From: UBA11090 sp035560555
Lineage (GTDB): Bacteria > Spirochaetota > Spirochaetia > Treponematales > Rectinemataceae
NCBI GenBank assembly: GCA_035560555.1
Contig: DATMZF010000057.1
Span: 7,527 to 71,526 of the forward strand
Direction: 5' to 3'
DNA length: 64,000 nucleotides
Positions within the stretch are counted from its first letter, which is position 1; every line of letters starts with the position of its first letter. The position numbers and the translations under genes are program-made. Below, piece after piece: positions 25,339 to 32,882 of this stretch. The notes below the pieces were generated by a model. That model saw only the letters and a program-made list of their open reading frames with translations, searched no databases and was not told where the DNA came from.

Positions 25339-26267
25339 ATCCCCTTTCCGGTCACCTTGAGGGAGCCTTTATGGGCCGCGAGTATGAGGACGAGGCCTAT
25401 GACGCCCTTGAAGAGGCTGGCCGCCGTGGAGATCGAGTACTGCATATTCAGGAGGCCTATCCTGTAGACGTAGGTGTCGAGGATATCCACAACGCTGATC
25501 ACCGAGTCGTTCATCATATTGAAGACCTGGTCGAAACCCGCGTTCAGGAAGAATCCCATGTTCAGGATGAAGACGGTCACCATGGTCGAGGTGAGTTCGG
25601 GCAGGGTGATGAAGCGCATTTTCTGCAGCGGTCCCGCCCCGTCCAGATCGGCCGATTCGTAGAGGCTGGGGCTGATGCTCGCCAGGGCGGCCATGTAGAT
25701 GATGGAGTCCCATCCAAGGCTGCGCCATGTTTCGGAGGCGAAGAGCACCCAGCGGATGGCGCCCTTATCCGTCATGTAATCGATGGCCGGGAAGCCGAAA
25801 ATTCCGCGCAGCTGATTCATGCCGCCCGTGCTGGGCGACAGGAAGGCGATCCACACGCCCGCGATGACGACCCAGGAAAGGAAGTGAGGCAGATAGGTGG
25901 TCGACTGGATGAATTTTCTCATGAAGGAGCCGCGCACTTCGTTCAGCATGAGGGCGAAGGCGATGGGCAGGGGGAAGAAAAGCACGATCTTCATGAAGCT
26001 GATGATCAGGGTGTTGGCCAGGACCTGCATGAAGGAAGGCGAGCTGAAGAGCGCCTTGAAATGCTTGAGGCCGACGAAGGGGCTTTTCCCTATGATCCTG
26101 AAATCCTGGAAAGCCATAACCATCCCGAAGAGCGGGACGATATGATAGACGAGAAAATAGACGAGGGCGGGAGCGAGGAGGACGAGAAGCGACCATTCCT
26201 GTTTCCGCAGGCCAGTCCCCGGCCGGCGCGCCGTCAGTGTCCGCGCGGGGGAATTAATTCCGCTCAT
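25332..26267 (-). CDS. ABC sugar permease, LplB-like
   Basis: Inner-membrane permease of 311 aa with LVLLAPALVYFLVYHIVPLFGMVMAF as the first helix and the EAA loop ISPSLYESADLDGAGPLQKMRFI. NAGFDQVFNMMNDSV near the end is a hallmark of LplB proteins. It starts 3 bp after the upstream ADP-ribosylglycohydrolase gene, so import and hydrolysis are expressed together. Confidence 0.92.
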   Translation of the reverse strand: MSGINSPARTLTARRPGTGLRKQEWSLLVLLAPALVYFLVYHIVPLFGMVMAFQDFRIIGKSPFVGLKHFKALFSSPSFMQVLANTLIISFMKIVLFFPLPIAFALMLNEVRGSFMRKFIQSTTYLPHFLSWVVIAGVWIAFLSPSTGGMNQLRGIFGFPAIDYMTDKGAIRWVLFASETWRSLGWDSIIYMAALASISPSLYESADLDGAGPLQKMRFITLPELTSTMVTVFILNMGFFLNAGFDQVFNMMNDSVISVVDILDTYVYRIGLLNMQYSISTAASLFKGVIGLVLILAAHKGSLKVTGKGMW

Positions 26268-26270
26268 TTT

Positions 26271-27266
26271 TCAGGCCTTCATCCCGCAGGAGAGCGCCAC
26301 GAGTTCCTTCGCGAGCGTGACGATGTCTTCTTCCGCGGCGAAGTCGAGGCAGGTGCCGGAGGGTTTGCGAAGGCGCGCCGTCCAGGCGTCGGGGAAGGCG
26401 GCGAGGCCGCGCATGGCGCCCGCGAGGGAGCAGACGAGGCCGCTGATAGTATCCGCGTCCCTGCCGAAATTGGCGCTCCAGAGAAGGCCGCGGCGGGGAT
26501 CGCCGGCGGTGAGCCTGAAGATGGCGTACACCTGGGGGATGGCCTCGGGCGAGGTGGCGTGCTCGGGCGTCCAAAGCTTGGTGTGGAGTTCCTCATAGGC
26601 TTCCTCGATATCGGGGAAGCGGTCGCAGATGTCCATGGCGGTATCCATGGCGTGGCCGATCCAGCTGCCCGCGGGAAACCTTACCCGGCCGGCGGCGACG
26701 ATCTCGTCCACGGATCCGCCGGCGATGGCCACGGCGACGCTCGCGGCGAGAGCCTGGGCCGCCCATATGCCGTCGGCGTCATGGCTCACGCAGGCGTCGG
26801 CGGCCGCGAGTTCGGCGGCTCCGTCGGGATCGCCCGCCCTCAGTATACCGTGGGGCGTGGCGCGCATCGCCGCGCCGTCGTCTATGTTCATCACGTTGTA
26901 TTTTCCGGTGAAGGGAGGCTCCATGCCGCGACCGAGGTTCTCGATGGCGCCATAGAGGGGCCGGCCCGCGCGCTTCTTCGCGCCGCCGCGGCCTATGATG
27001 TACTTCCGCCAGGCTTCCGCCGTCCTCGCGGGCGTCAGCGCCCCGTGGCAGTCCAGGAGGGCGCGCGCGGTCAGCACGCCGAATTCCGTGTCGTCGGTGC
27101 TCTTGCCGTCGTCGAGAAGGCGCACGATCAGGCCGTAGCGGTTCCTGTGTTCCTGGCTCCTGCCGAGATCGCCCACGGCGTCGCCCACGGCAAGCCCTAT
27201 CAGGGCGCCCGCGGCCCTGGATTCATAGCCGGCGCGGTCGGCGACGACTTCAGCTCTGGTTTTCAT
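26271..27266 (-). CDS. ADP-ribosylglycohydrolase-family enzyme
   Basis: A 331-aa all-helical protein of the DraG/ARH fold without extra domains. Metal-site motifs are ALIGLAVGDAVGD (about 21-33), LLDDGKSTDDTEF (about 50-62) and NFGRDADTISGLVCSLAGA (about 268-286). The last is the family GxDTDT site with RDADT in place of GDTDT. The start at 27266 is fixed by an ATGA overlap with the LacI stop; the frame open to 27593 is LacI shadow. It lies between the regulator and the importer, so it likely processes the imported compound. It is a different subfamily from the 729-aa protein at 20640, so two distinct hydrolases serve one operon. Confidence 0.85.
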   Translation of the reverse strand: MKTRAEVVADRAGYESRAAGALIGLAVGDAVGDLGRSQEHRNRYGLIVRLLDDGKSTDDTEFGVLTARALLDCHGALTPARTAEAWRKYIIGRGGAKKRAGRPLYGAIENLGRGMEPPFTGKYNVMNIDDGAAMRATPHGILRAGDPDGAAELAAADACVSHDADGIWAAQALAASVAVAIAGGSVDEIVAAGRVRFPAGSWIGHAMDTAMDICDRFPDIEEAYEELHTKLWTPEHATSPEAIPQVYAIFRLTAGDPRRGLLWSANFGRDADTISGLVCSLAGAMRGLAAFPDAWTARLRKPSGTCLDFAAEEDIVTLAKELVALSCGMKA

Positions 27267-28291
27267 GCTTCTTCCTTCCTTTGTACGACGCTGTCCCTGA
27301 CGATGAGTTCGCCGGGGAACAGGTGCTTTTCGGCGGGTCTGCCGGGTTCTTTCATTTTCGCGAGCAAAAGCTCGGCGGCCGCCGCCCCGATCCGCGCCCT
27401 GGGCTTTCTCACCGTCGTGAGCGGGGGATAGGTCTGCGCGGCCGCCGGCACGTCGTCCATGCCGACGATCGAAATGTCTATGCCGGGTATAATCCCGAAT
27501 TTCCTGAATTCGCCCATCGCGGCTATTGCGACGATATCGTTGCCGCAGAAGAGCGAATCGACGCGGCGGCGCCAATCGGGCAGCGCCAGGCAATGCCTGG
27601 CCAAGGTCCTGCCGCCCTCCTCGTCGAGATTCACCGAGAAGGCGAGGTCGGGATCGTAGGGCAGTCCTTTGTCGCGCAGGAAATCCTTGTATGCCCTGCT
27701 TCGCAGCGAAAGATAGCGCTCGCCGCCGTGGTCGCTCGTGGCTAGGGCTATGCGGCGGTGTCCGGTTTCATACAGATGATCGAGAGCCAGGCGGGCGGCC
27801 GACATGGTGTCGGTGCCCACCGTGTCGATATCCTGGGTGGCGCTGCGTTCGCCGATCATGACACTCGGAACGCCTATGTCCTTGATGAGGCTGATGTTGT
27901 CGGTGACGCTGTTGAGGATGAGGCCGTCAAAACGCGACGAACGCGCGAGCTCGTAGTAGCGCGCCTCCCGCGTCTCGCTCCAGTCGGTGGAACCAATGAC
28001 GACCGAATAGCCCTCGGACTCCAGCCTGTCTTGAATGGCCCGGGCGATTTCCGACCAGAAATGGTTGGCTATGTCGGGAACCATCACGAGCACCATGTAG
28101 GTTTTCTGGGTCCGCAGGCAGGCCGCCATCAGGTTTTTGGTGTAGCCGAGCTGTTCGATGGCCTTGTTGACGGCTTCGAGGGCTTTCGGGCTCACCGAAC
28201 CGCCTCGATCGGAGACGACGCGCGACACCGTGCTTTTCGAGACGCCGGCGAGACGGGCGACCTCGTGGATGCTGATCTTGGGTTTACTCAT
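27263..28291 (-). CDS. LacI-family regulator of the hydrolase/ABC/citrate lyase operon
   Basis: SIHEVARLAGVSKSTVSRVVSD is the DNA-binding helix-turn-helix, followed by hinge and sugar-sensor domains. 342 aa from the ATG at 28291, whose ribosome-binding site is weak; a GTG at 28315 is an alternative that would place the first operator inside the coding sequence. It is the first gene of the operon and overlaps the next by 4 bp (ATGA), so it probably autoregulates through the two perfect operators at 28295 and 28352. Confidence 0.92.
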   Translation of the reverse strand: MSKPKISIHEVARLAGVSKSTVSRVVSDRGGSVSPKALEAVNKAIEQLGYTKNLMAACLRTQKTYMVLVMVPDIANHFWSEIARAIQDRLESEGYSVVIGSTDWSETREARYYELARSSRFDGLILNSVTDNISLIKDIGVPSVMIGERSATQDIDTVGTDTMSAARLALDHLYETGHRRIALATSDHGGERYLSLRSRAYKDFLRDKGLPYDPDLAFSVNLDEEGGRTLARHCLALPDWRRRVDSLFCGNDIVAIAAMGEFRKFGIIPGIDISIVGMDDVPAAAQTYPPLTTVRKPRARIGAAAAELLLAKMKEPGRPAEKHLFPGELIVRDSVVQRKEEA

Positions 28292-28294
28292 AAT

Positions 28295-28306
28295 GGGAAC
28301 GTTCCC
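28295..28306. promoter_or_regulatory. LacI operator O1, GGGAACGTTCCC
   Basis: A perfect 12-bp palindrome starting about at the predicted transcription start and ending 3 bp before the LacI ATG. The same sequence recurs at 28352, within a shared TGGGAACGTTCCCTA core. Confidence 0.8.
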
Positions 28307-28313
28307 TAAAGCC

Positions 28314-28342
28314 ACTTTAGCACGACTTTAAAAATCGCGCAA
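28314..28342 (-). promoter_or_regulatory. promoter of LacI/hydrolase/ABC/citrate lyase operon
   Basis: Minus-strand TTGCGC (28337-28342), 17-nt spacer, TAAAGT (28314-28319). Neither box is ideal, but spacing is right and the promoter is bracketed by the two operators: O1 just downstream, O2 just upstream of the -35 box. Confidence 0.5.
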
Positions 28343-28351
28343 TAGTTAATT

Positions 28352-28363
28352 GGGAACGTTCCC
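28352..28363. promoter_or_regulatory. LacI operator O2, GGGAACGTTCCC
   Basis: Second exact copy, 57 bp centre to centre from O1 and upstream of the -35 box. Spacing of between five and six helical turns would allow a tetrameric or paired LacI protein to bridge the promoter. Confidence 0.78.
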
Positions 28364-28407
28364 TACTTTTTTAATCCTCTGAATCCGCGTCATCAATATC
28401 CAAAAAA

Positions 28408-28429
28408 ACCCCGCGGCGGGACGCGGGGT
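28408..28429 (-). terminator. intrinsic terminator of NatAB-like ABC operon
   Basis: ACCCCGCG, loop GCGGGA, CGCGGGGT, followed on the minus strand by seven Ts. It lies 40 bp after the stop at 28470 and separates this operon from the next one on the same strand. Confidence 0.85.
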
Positions 28430-28469
28430 GTGGAGACATCGGGTCAGGGCGGAACTGTGGGTTAGCGAC

Positions 28470-29717
28470 TCACTTGACCATGATCCAGCGCAGGACTTCC
28501 TTGAGCTTGGGTTTCTTGCCCGTCATGAGGATGCCGATCCGGAAAATCTTGGCGGCGAGAAAGGCCATGCCGGCCACGCTCGCCGCGAGCAGGGCTATAC
28601 AGAGCGCGATCTGCCACGAGGGAGGCTCCGACACGAGGATGCGGACGAGCATCACGATGGGACTCGTCATGGGAAAGAGCGAGAGAAAGACCGAAACCGT
28701 CGAATCGGGATTGGTGACGAGGCTGCTTATCATCACGAGGGGAACCATGAGAAACATGAGGAGAGGCCAGGCCACCTGGCCGAGGTGCTGTTCGTCCTCG
28801 CTCGCGGCGCCCAGGGCCGCGTAGGCCGAGGCGTAGAGGAAAAAGGCGAACACGAAGAATATGACGAGCCAGAGCATGTTCCCCGCTGAAACGCCCGCGG
28901 GCATCGAAAGGTTGAAGACGGGGCCTATGAACTTCGTAAGCAGCATGGCCATCGCGACCCATATTCCGTACTGCAGGAGCCCCGCAAGGCCGAGTCCGAG
29001 GATCTTGCCGAACATGAGGTCGCGGCTGGTGACGCTCGAGAGCATGATCTCGACGGTCTTGGATGTTTTTTCGGTGACAACCGAGCGCCCGATCATCTGG
29101 CCGTAGAGGAGGACGGTCATGTAGATCAGCATGACGAAGGTGAGCGCCGTCATGAGGACTTCGAAAAAGGATTCGTTGCCGCGCTTCTCTTCCTTTCCGC
29201 CCGCGTCGAGCTTGACCACCTCGAAGCCAGGAACGGCCAGGACTTTCGCCACCACGTCGGGAGCGATGCCGCTTTCCACGATGCGGATTTCGCGCGCGGC
29301 GGCTTCCAGGACGGCCGAGGCGCTGCCGTAGAGGGCGATCTCGGAGCCGCTCTTGGAGTACCAGACCGCGCGGCCCGAGCCGGGCCAGCCGGCCTCGATG
29401 GAGAGCAAAGCCACATAGCCGCCCGCGAGGACGGCTTCCTTGGTCGCTGCCATGGACGATGCGTCGTCGGCGACGTTCTCCACTTTTATGCCCATACCCG
29501 AAAAAGCCGCGTCCACGGCCTTCCGCACGGGAGCGGAAGCGCCGATAAGGGCCAGGGGCTTGCCGCCGGCCATTTTCCCGGGATCCTGGGTCAGCAGGGA
29601 AGGCAGGACGGTGACGGCGAAGATGAGAAAGGGTCCGAGAATCGTGAGGATGACATAGGCTTTGTTCGCCGCCGTGAGCCTGAATTCGTGCTTTATGACA
29701 TTGAATAACCTAGTCAT
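28470..29717 (-). CDS. ABC-2 exporter permease, NatB-like
   Basis: 415 aa with one N-terminal helix, a large extracytoplasmic domain (about 55-190) and a bundle of about five C-terminal helices, the NatB/YhaP layout. SVVTEKTSKTVEIMLSSVTSRDLMFGKILG before the second helix is the most conserved family segment. The ATG at 29717 has GGAGGTGG upstream and overlaps the ATPase gene by 8 bp. It probably exports an ion or small toxic compound together with that ATPase. Substrate unknown. Confidence 0.88.
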   Translation of the reverse strand: MTRLFNVIKHEFRLTAANKAYVILTILGPFLIFAVTVLPSLLTQDPGKMAGGKPLALIGASAPVRKAVDAAFSGMGIKVENVADDASSMAATKEAVLAGGYVALLSIEAGWPGSGRAVWYSKSGSEIALYGSASAVLEAAAREIRIVESGIAPDVVAKVLAVPGFEVVKLDAGGKEEKRGNESFFEVLMTALTFVMLIYMTVLLYGQMIGRSVVTEKTSKTVEIMLSSVTSRDLMFGKILGLGLAGLLQYGIWVAMAMLLTKFIGPVFNLSMPAGVSAGNMLWLVIFFVFAFFLYASAYAALGAASEDEQHLGQVAWPLLMFLMVPLVMISSLVTNPDSTVSVFLSLFPMTSPIVMLVRILVSEPPSWQIALCIALLAASVAGMAFLAAKIFRIGILMTGKKPKLKEVLRWIMVK

Positions 29718-30666
29718 GGTCCACCTCCGCTCCCGTCGCCAGTCCCGCGCCCGCGGCCTTCTCGGCGCCCTCCGCACCCCCTCCCCCCACCAGCTTTACG
29801 AAGATCTTGTGCAGGGACGGGGAGATAGTCTCGAAACGGCGCATGCGCAGGCGACCGGCCAACGCCGTGTAGAGACGGTCCGGATCGGCCCCTTCCTTCA
29901 TCTCGACCTCGATCCACCGAGGATAGGCGTTGACCGAAGCCACGAAATCGAGTTCCTTCACGAAGGATCCATCGCCGTCGAATTCCAGCTGGACCGCGTT
30001 GCGGCCGTACTTGGCCTTGATCTCGGCCATCGATCCGTAGAAGACTTCCCTCCCCTTGTCCATGAGGAGGATCCGCTCGCATATCTTCTCGGCGTGTTCC
30101 ATGATATGGGTGGAGAAAAGCACCGTCGCGCCCTTTTTCTTCAGCTCGACCATGACGGCCAAAAACTCGTCCTGCGCCAGCGGATCGAGGCCGGAAAAAG
30201 GTTCGTCGAAGAAAATGACGGAAGGATTGTGCGCGAGGGCGCCGATGAACTGGGCCTTCTGGGCCATACCCTTCGAAAGCTCCGAAATCTTCCGGTTTTT
30301 CCACTCGGTCAGGCCGAAACGCTCGAGCCAACCGTCTATAGAGGCGCGGGCGGCGGCTTTTTCGGCGCCCTTGATAGCGGCCAGGTATTCGAGCACTTCG
30401 CAGAGCTTCGCCTTCCGGTACAGGCCTCGCTCTTCGGGCAGATAGCCGATCCGCGACTTGTCCGCCTCCGTGAGTGCCTTGCCGTCGAAGCTGATAAGGC
30501 CCGAATCGGGGGCGATGATGTTCATTATCATGCGTATCGTCGTCGATTTGCCCGCCCCGTTGGGACCGATGAGACCGAAAATTTCGCCGGGTCTGGCCTC
30601 GAAAGAGAGGCCATCCACCGCCAGCACGTTCGAATAGGATTTGGTGACGTTTTGGACCGTGATCAA
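29710..30666 (-). CDS. ABC exporter ATP-binding protein, NatA-like
   Basis: 318 aa with Walker A GPNGAGKST, signature LSKGMAQK, Walker B VIFFDEPFSGLDP and H-loop STH, then a C-terminal domain typical of NatA/YhaQ. I start it at TTG 30666 (LITVQNVTKSYSN), because GGAGG lies 7 nt upstream and homology begins there. The ORF open to 30864 has no such support and would overlap the divergent sirtuin promoter and start. Confidence 0.9.
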   Translation of the reverse strand: MITVQNVTKSYSNVLAVDGLSFEARPGEIFGLIGPNGAGKSTTIRMIMNIIAPDSGLISFDGKALTEADKSRIGYLPEERGLYRKAKLCEVLEYLAAIKGAEKAAARASIDGWLERFGLTEWKNRKISELSKGMAQKAQFIGALAHNPSVIFFDEPFSGLDPLAQDEFLAVMVELKKKGATVLFSTHIMEHAEKICERILLMDKGREVFYGSMAEIKAKYGRNAVQLEFDGDGSFVKELDFVASVNAYPRWIEVEMKEGADPDRLYTALAGRLRMRRFETISPSLHKIFVKLVGGGGAEGAEKAAGAGLATGAEVDHD

Positions 30667-30803
30667 AGGCTCGCCTCCGCTGGGACGTTTTCCTGGAATA
30701 TAACACTGCCATACAGGAAAACATAGATGGAGGGAAACGAATCCGATATTTTTTTCGCCATACGCGATACGCCGATCCGCTTTTTTCGCCCGCCCCATCT
30801 CAC

Positions 30804-30809
30804 TATAAT
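30804..30809 (+). promoter_or_regulatory. -10 box of a predicted leaderless sirtuin mRNA
   Basis: TATAAT, a perfect -10 hexamer, is followed by 6 nt (CTGCCC) and the sirtuin ATG. Transcription would start at or next to the A of the ATG. No ribosome-binding site is present. The -35 region (30781-30786) is poor. Confidence 0.6.
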
Positions 30810-30815
30810 CTGCCC

Positions 30816-31592
30816 ATGAGCGCATCTTCCATCGATTCCGATTCGACCGAAAACCTGGAGGCATTCTTCGATATGATCCAGGCCGCCCGCCACTGCGTGG
30901 CCTTCACCGGCGCGGGCGTGAGCACTCTTTCCGGCATCCGCGATTTTCGCGGGAAAAACGGCCTCTACAAGACGGTCGACGCGGAAAAGATCTTCGATAT
31001 CGAAATTTTTCGCCGCGATCCCTCCTTTTACTACGGGGCGACCCGCGATTTCATCTACGATCTGGAAGGCAAAATGCCCTCCGTCGTCCACAGAGTCCTG
31101 GCCTGCCTGGAAAGCAAGGGACTGTTGGCCGCCATCATCACGCAGAACATCGACCTCCTCCATCAGAAAGCGGGCAGCCGGCGCGTCATCGAAGTACACG
31201 GTTCGCCATCCCTCCACCATTGCCCTGCCTGCGGATGGTCGATGTCCTTCGAGCAAGCGGCGCGGATAGTCCGCGCCGGCGCCATTCCCTTCTGCGGAAG
31301 ATGTGGCGCCGTGGTCAAGCCCGATATCACCTTCTACGGCGAAAACCTTCCGGCCGATTCGTTGAAGGCGGCGCGTGGCGAAGCCGAAGCCGCGGATCTC
31401 CTCATCGTGCTGGGATCCAGCCTCCTCGTATACCCGGCGGCTGCCCTGCCTCAGTATACCCTCGGGAACGGCGGGAAACTGGTGATCGTCAACGATATGG
31501 CCACCCACCTCGACAGGGCCGCCAGTCTCAAATTCCAGGATCTTGGTACCGTATTTAACTTTCTAGAGAAGAAGTTGACGATCTATCCTTGA
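30816..31592 (+). CDS. Sir2-family NAD-dependent protein deacylase (sirtuin)
   Basis: Removes acyl groups from lysines using NAD+, giving nicotinamide and O-acyl-ADP-ribose. Motifs are complete: FTGAGVSTLSGIRDFRG (NAD loop), TQNIDLLHQKAG, catalytic His in EVHGS, zinc ribbon C-x2-C...C-x2-C (HCPACGW and FCGRCG), VKPDITFYGENLP and VLGSSLLVYPA. 258 aa. The start follows a consensus -10 box at leaderless distance. It is divergent from the NatA-like gene. Its product O-acyl-ADP-ribose is a possible substrate type for ADP-ribosylhydrolase-fold enzymes, but those in this window are in a separate operon. Confidence 0.95.
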   Translation: MSASSIDSDSTENLEAFFDMIQAARHCVAFTGAGVSTLSGIRDFRGKNGLYKTVDAEKIFDIEIFRRDPSFYYGATRDFIYDLEGKMPSVVHRVLACLESKGLLAAIITQNIDLLHQKAGSRRVIEVHGSPSLHHCPACGWSMSFEQAARIVRAGAIPFCGRCGAVVKPDITFYGENLPADSLKAARGEAEAADLLIVLGSSLLVYPAAALPQYTLGNGGKLVIVNDMATHLDRAASLKFQDLGTVFNFLEKKLTIYP

Positions 31593-31674
31593 TAGAAAGA
31601 CGGTTTTCTGTTATTACTGTTCGTAGAACCGATCCCCTTCCGGGGACCTTATATCGAGCCAAGGAGGAAGCGCC

Positions 31675-31776
31675 ATGTCCGATCCGGACGGTGGGGGTAG
31701 TAGCACCCCCTATCATAGTTGTCACGACAAATTGACACGCGCGGCACTTCCTGCGGATAACCGGTCCCGGCTCTAG
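31675..31776 (+). CDS. 33-aa leader peptide upstream of corA
   Basis: The ORF begins MSDPDGGGSSTP and ends NRSRL. It has an ideal ribosome-binding site (AAGGAGG, 7 nt before the ATG) in the 234-bp gap before the CorA gene, on the same strand, and its stop lies 51 nt before corA. In enterobacteria, Mg transporter genes carry short translated leaders (MgtL, CorL), several rich in acidic residues and Pro. The early SDPD and STP here are reminiscent of those, but there is no sequence homology that I can claim. Confidence 0.5.
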   Translation: MSDPDGGGSSTPYHSCHDKLTRAALPADNRSRL

Positions 31777-31823
31777 ACCCGCCTTCCGGTTTCTCCAGGA
31801 TTTTTGCCGCTCAAGGAGAAACC
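31759..31823 (+). promoter_or_regulatory. corA leader switch: SD-sequestering hairpin with competing stem
   Basis: GGTTTCTCC (31788-31796) pairs perfectly over 9 bp with GGAGAAACC (31815-31823), which contains the corA ribosome-binding site. An upstream AACCGG (31759-31764) can instead pair with CCGGTT (31786-31791), destroying the first stem. The leader-peptide stop codon (31774-31776) lies between these elements, so a ribosome ending there would choose between the structures. Confidence 0.5.
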
Positions 31824-31826
31824 AAT

Positions 31827-32840
31827 ATGATCACAATCAGGACTCAGGGAGCTAAAGGCTTCGTTCAAAGCGATAAAGTCACGACGGACTGCTGGGTCGA
31901 TGTCCGGAATGCCACCAAGGAAGATCTTCTAATACTCGAAAAGGATTATAAAATCCTGGGCGACCACCTGATCGACATCATGGACATCGATGAACAGGCC
32001 CGCGTCGAGAAAGAAGACGACTACACAATGTTCATCATCCGTGTCCCAATTTATAACGAGCAATTTGAAGTACCGCATTTTACGGTGCCAGTCGGGATCA
32101 TTCTATTTTCGGACCTTATCGTCACCGTATGCCAAACCGACTCTGAAGTCATCGAAGACCTGTTGGTCGGAAAGGTAAAGGGATTTTCCTCACGGAACAA
32201 AAGCGCCTTCCTGCTCCATTTTTTCGGCAGGTCGGCGATTATCTATCTGAGGTTTCTCAAGGACATCAACCGGAAGACCGCGGCGATAGAAAGAGATTTG
32301 ATGGCGTCGGTGAAGAACAACGAGCTGATCCAGCTTCTTGCTCTGGAAAAGTCATTGGTTTATTTCACCACATCGCTGAAATCGAACGAGATCCTTCTCG
32401 AAAAGCTTCAGAACTCAAAATTGCTGCGCTTCAAGGAAGACGAGACGGAACTGCTCGAAGACGTCCTCAACGACAACAAGCAGGCCATCGAGATGTCCAA
32501 TATCTATTCCGACATTTTATCCGGCATGATGGATGCGTTCGCTTCGGTCATATCCAACAATCTGAACGTTGTGATGAGACGATTGACAACTATTTCCGTC
32601 ATATTTATGCCCCTGAATTTACTCGCGGGAATGGGCGGCATGTCTGAGTTCTCAACCATAACCCAAGGCGTCCCATACTGGATTTCCTATCCGCTGTTTT
32701 TGCTGGGGCTTATTCCCGTGGCATGCTTGACGTACTTAATATTAAAGGGAACCGGACCTTCGGAATACAACGGTCGAGTCACAAAAAAGAAGAAGATTTC
32801 GACGCAGCCCCTTCCCCCCAATCTTATGGTGCATCGCTGA
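31827..32840 (+). CDS. corA: CorA-family divalent cation channel/transporter
   Basis: 337 aa: an alpha/beta N-terminal cytoplasmic domain, a long helical stalk (about 140-260) and two C-terminal membrane helices (LTTISVIFMPLNLLAGM and YWISYPLFLLGLIPVACLTY). The selectivity loop after helix 1 reads GMGGMSEF where classical CorA has GMN, so the Asn is missing; a divergent CorA branch with this type of loop exists. A basic tail (VTKKKK) follows helix 2. It is preceded by a structured leader with a peptide ORF. Likely substrate Mg2+, with Co2+ or Zn2+ possible. The MFS gene starts 42 bp downstream. Confidence 0.88.
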   Translation: MITIRTQGAKGFVQSDKVTTDCWVDVRNATKEDLLILEKDYKILGDHLIDIMDIDEQARVEKEDDYTMFIIRVPIYNEQFEVPHFTVPVGIILFSDLIVTVCQTDSEVIEDLLVGKVKGFSSRNKSAFLLHFFGRSAIIYLRFLKDINRKTAAIERDLMASVKNNELIQLLALEKSLVYFTTSLKSNEILLEKLQNSKLLRFKEDETELLEDVLNDNKQAIEMSNIYSDILSGMMDAFASVISNNLNVVMRRLTTISVIFMPLNLLAGMGGMSEFSTITQGVPYWISYPLFLLGLIPVACLTYLILKGTGPSEYNGRVTKKKKISTQPLPPNLMVHR

Positions 32841-32882
32841 GCGTTCGGCTCAACTTTACGCTGGTGACATGGAGACTGTTCG

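Noticed and set aside
20640..27266. Toxin or antiphage role for the ADP-ribosylglycohydrolases paired with a sirtuin
   Set aside because: No ADP-ribosyltransferase, macrodomain or antitoxin-like partner is adjacent; the hydrolases are embedded in a sugar-type ABC operon and the sirtuin is a separate gene on the other strand.
25371..27431. A 686-codon plus-strand open frame
   Set aside because: It lies antisense to the LplB-like permease and an ADP-ribosylglycohydrolase with clear motifs; its translation is rich in Glu/Gly/His/Arg as expected of a GC-rich antisense shadow.
29710..30864. NatA-like ATPase starting at 30864
   Set aside because: The extra N-terminal 66 residues are non-homologous and cross the divergent sirtuin promoter; TTG 30666 has the ribosome-binding site.
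31592..31827. M-box or other known Mg riboswitch upstream of corA
   Set aside because: The conserved M-box core sequence and long paired architecture are not visible; only the peptide ORF and local competing stems can be supported.
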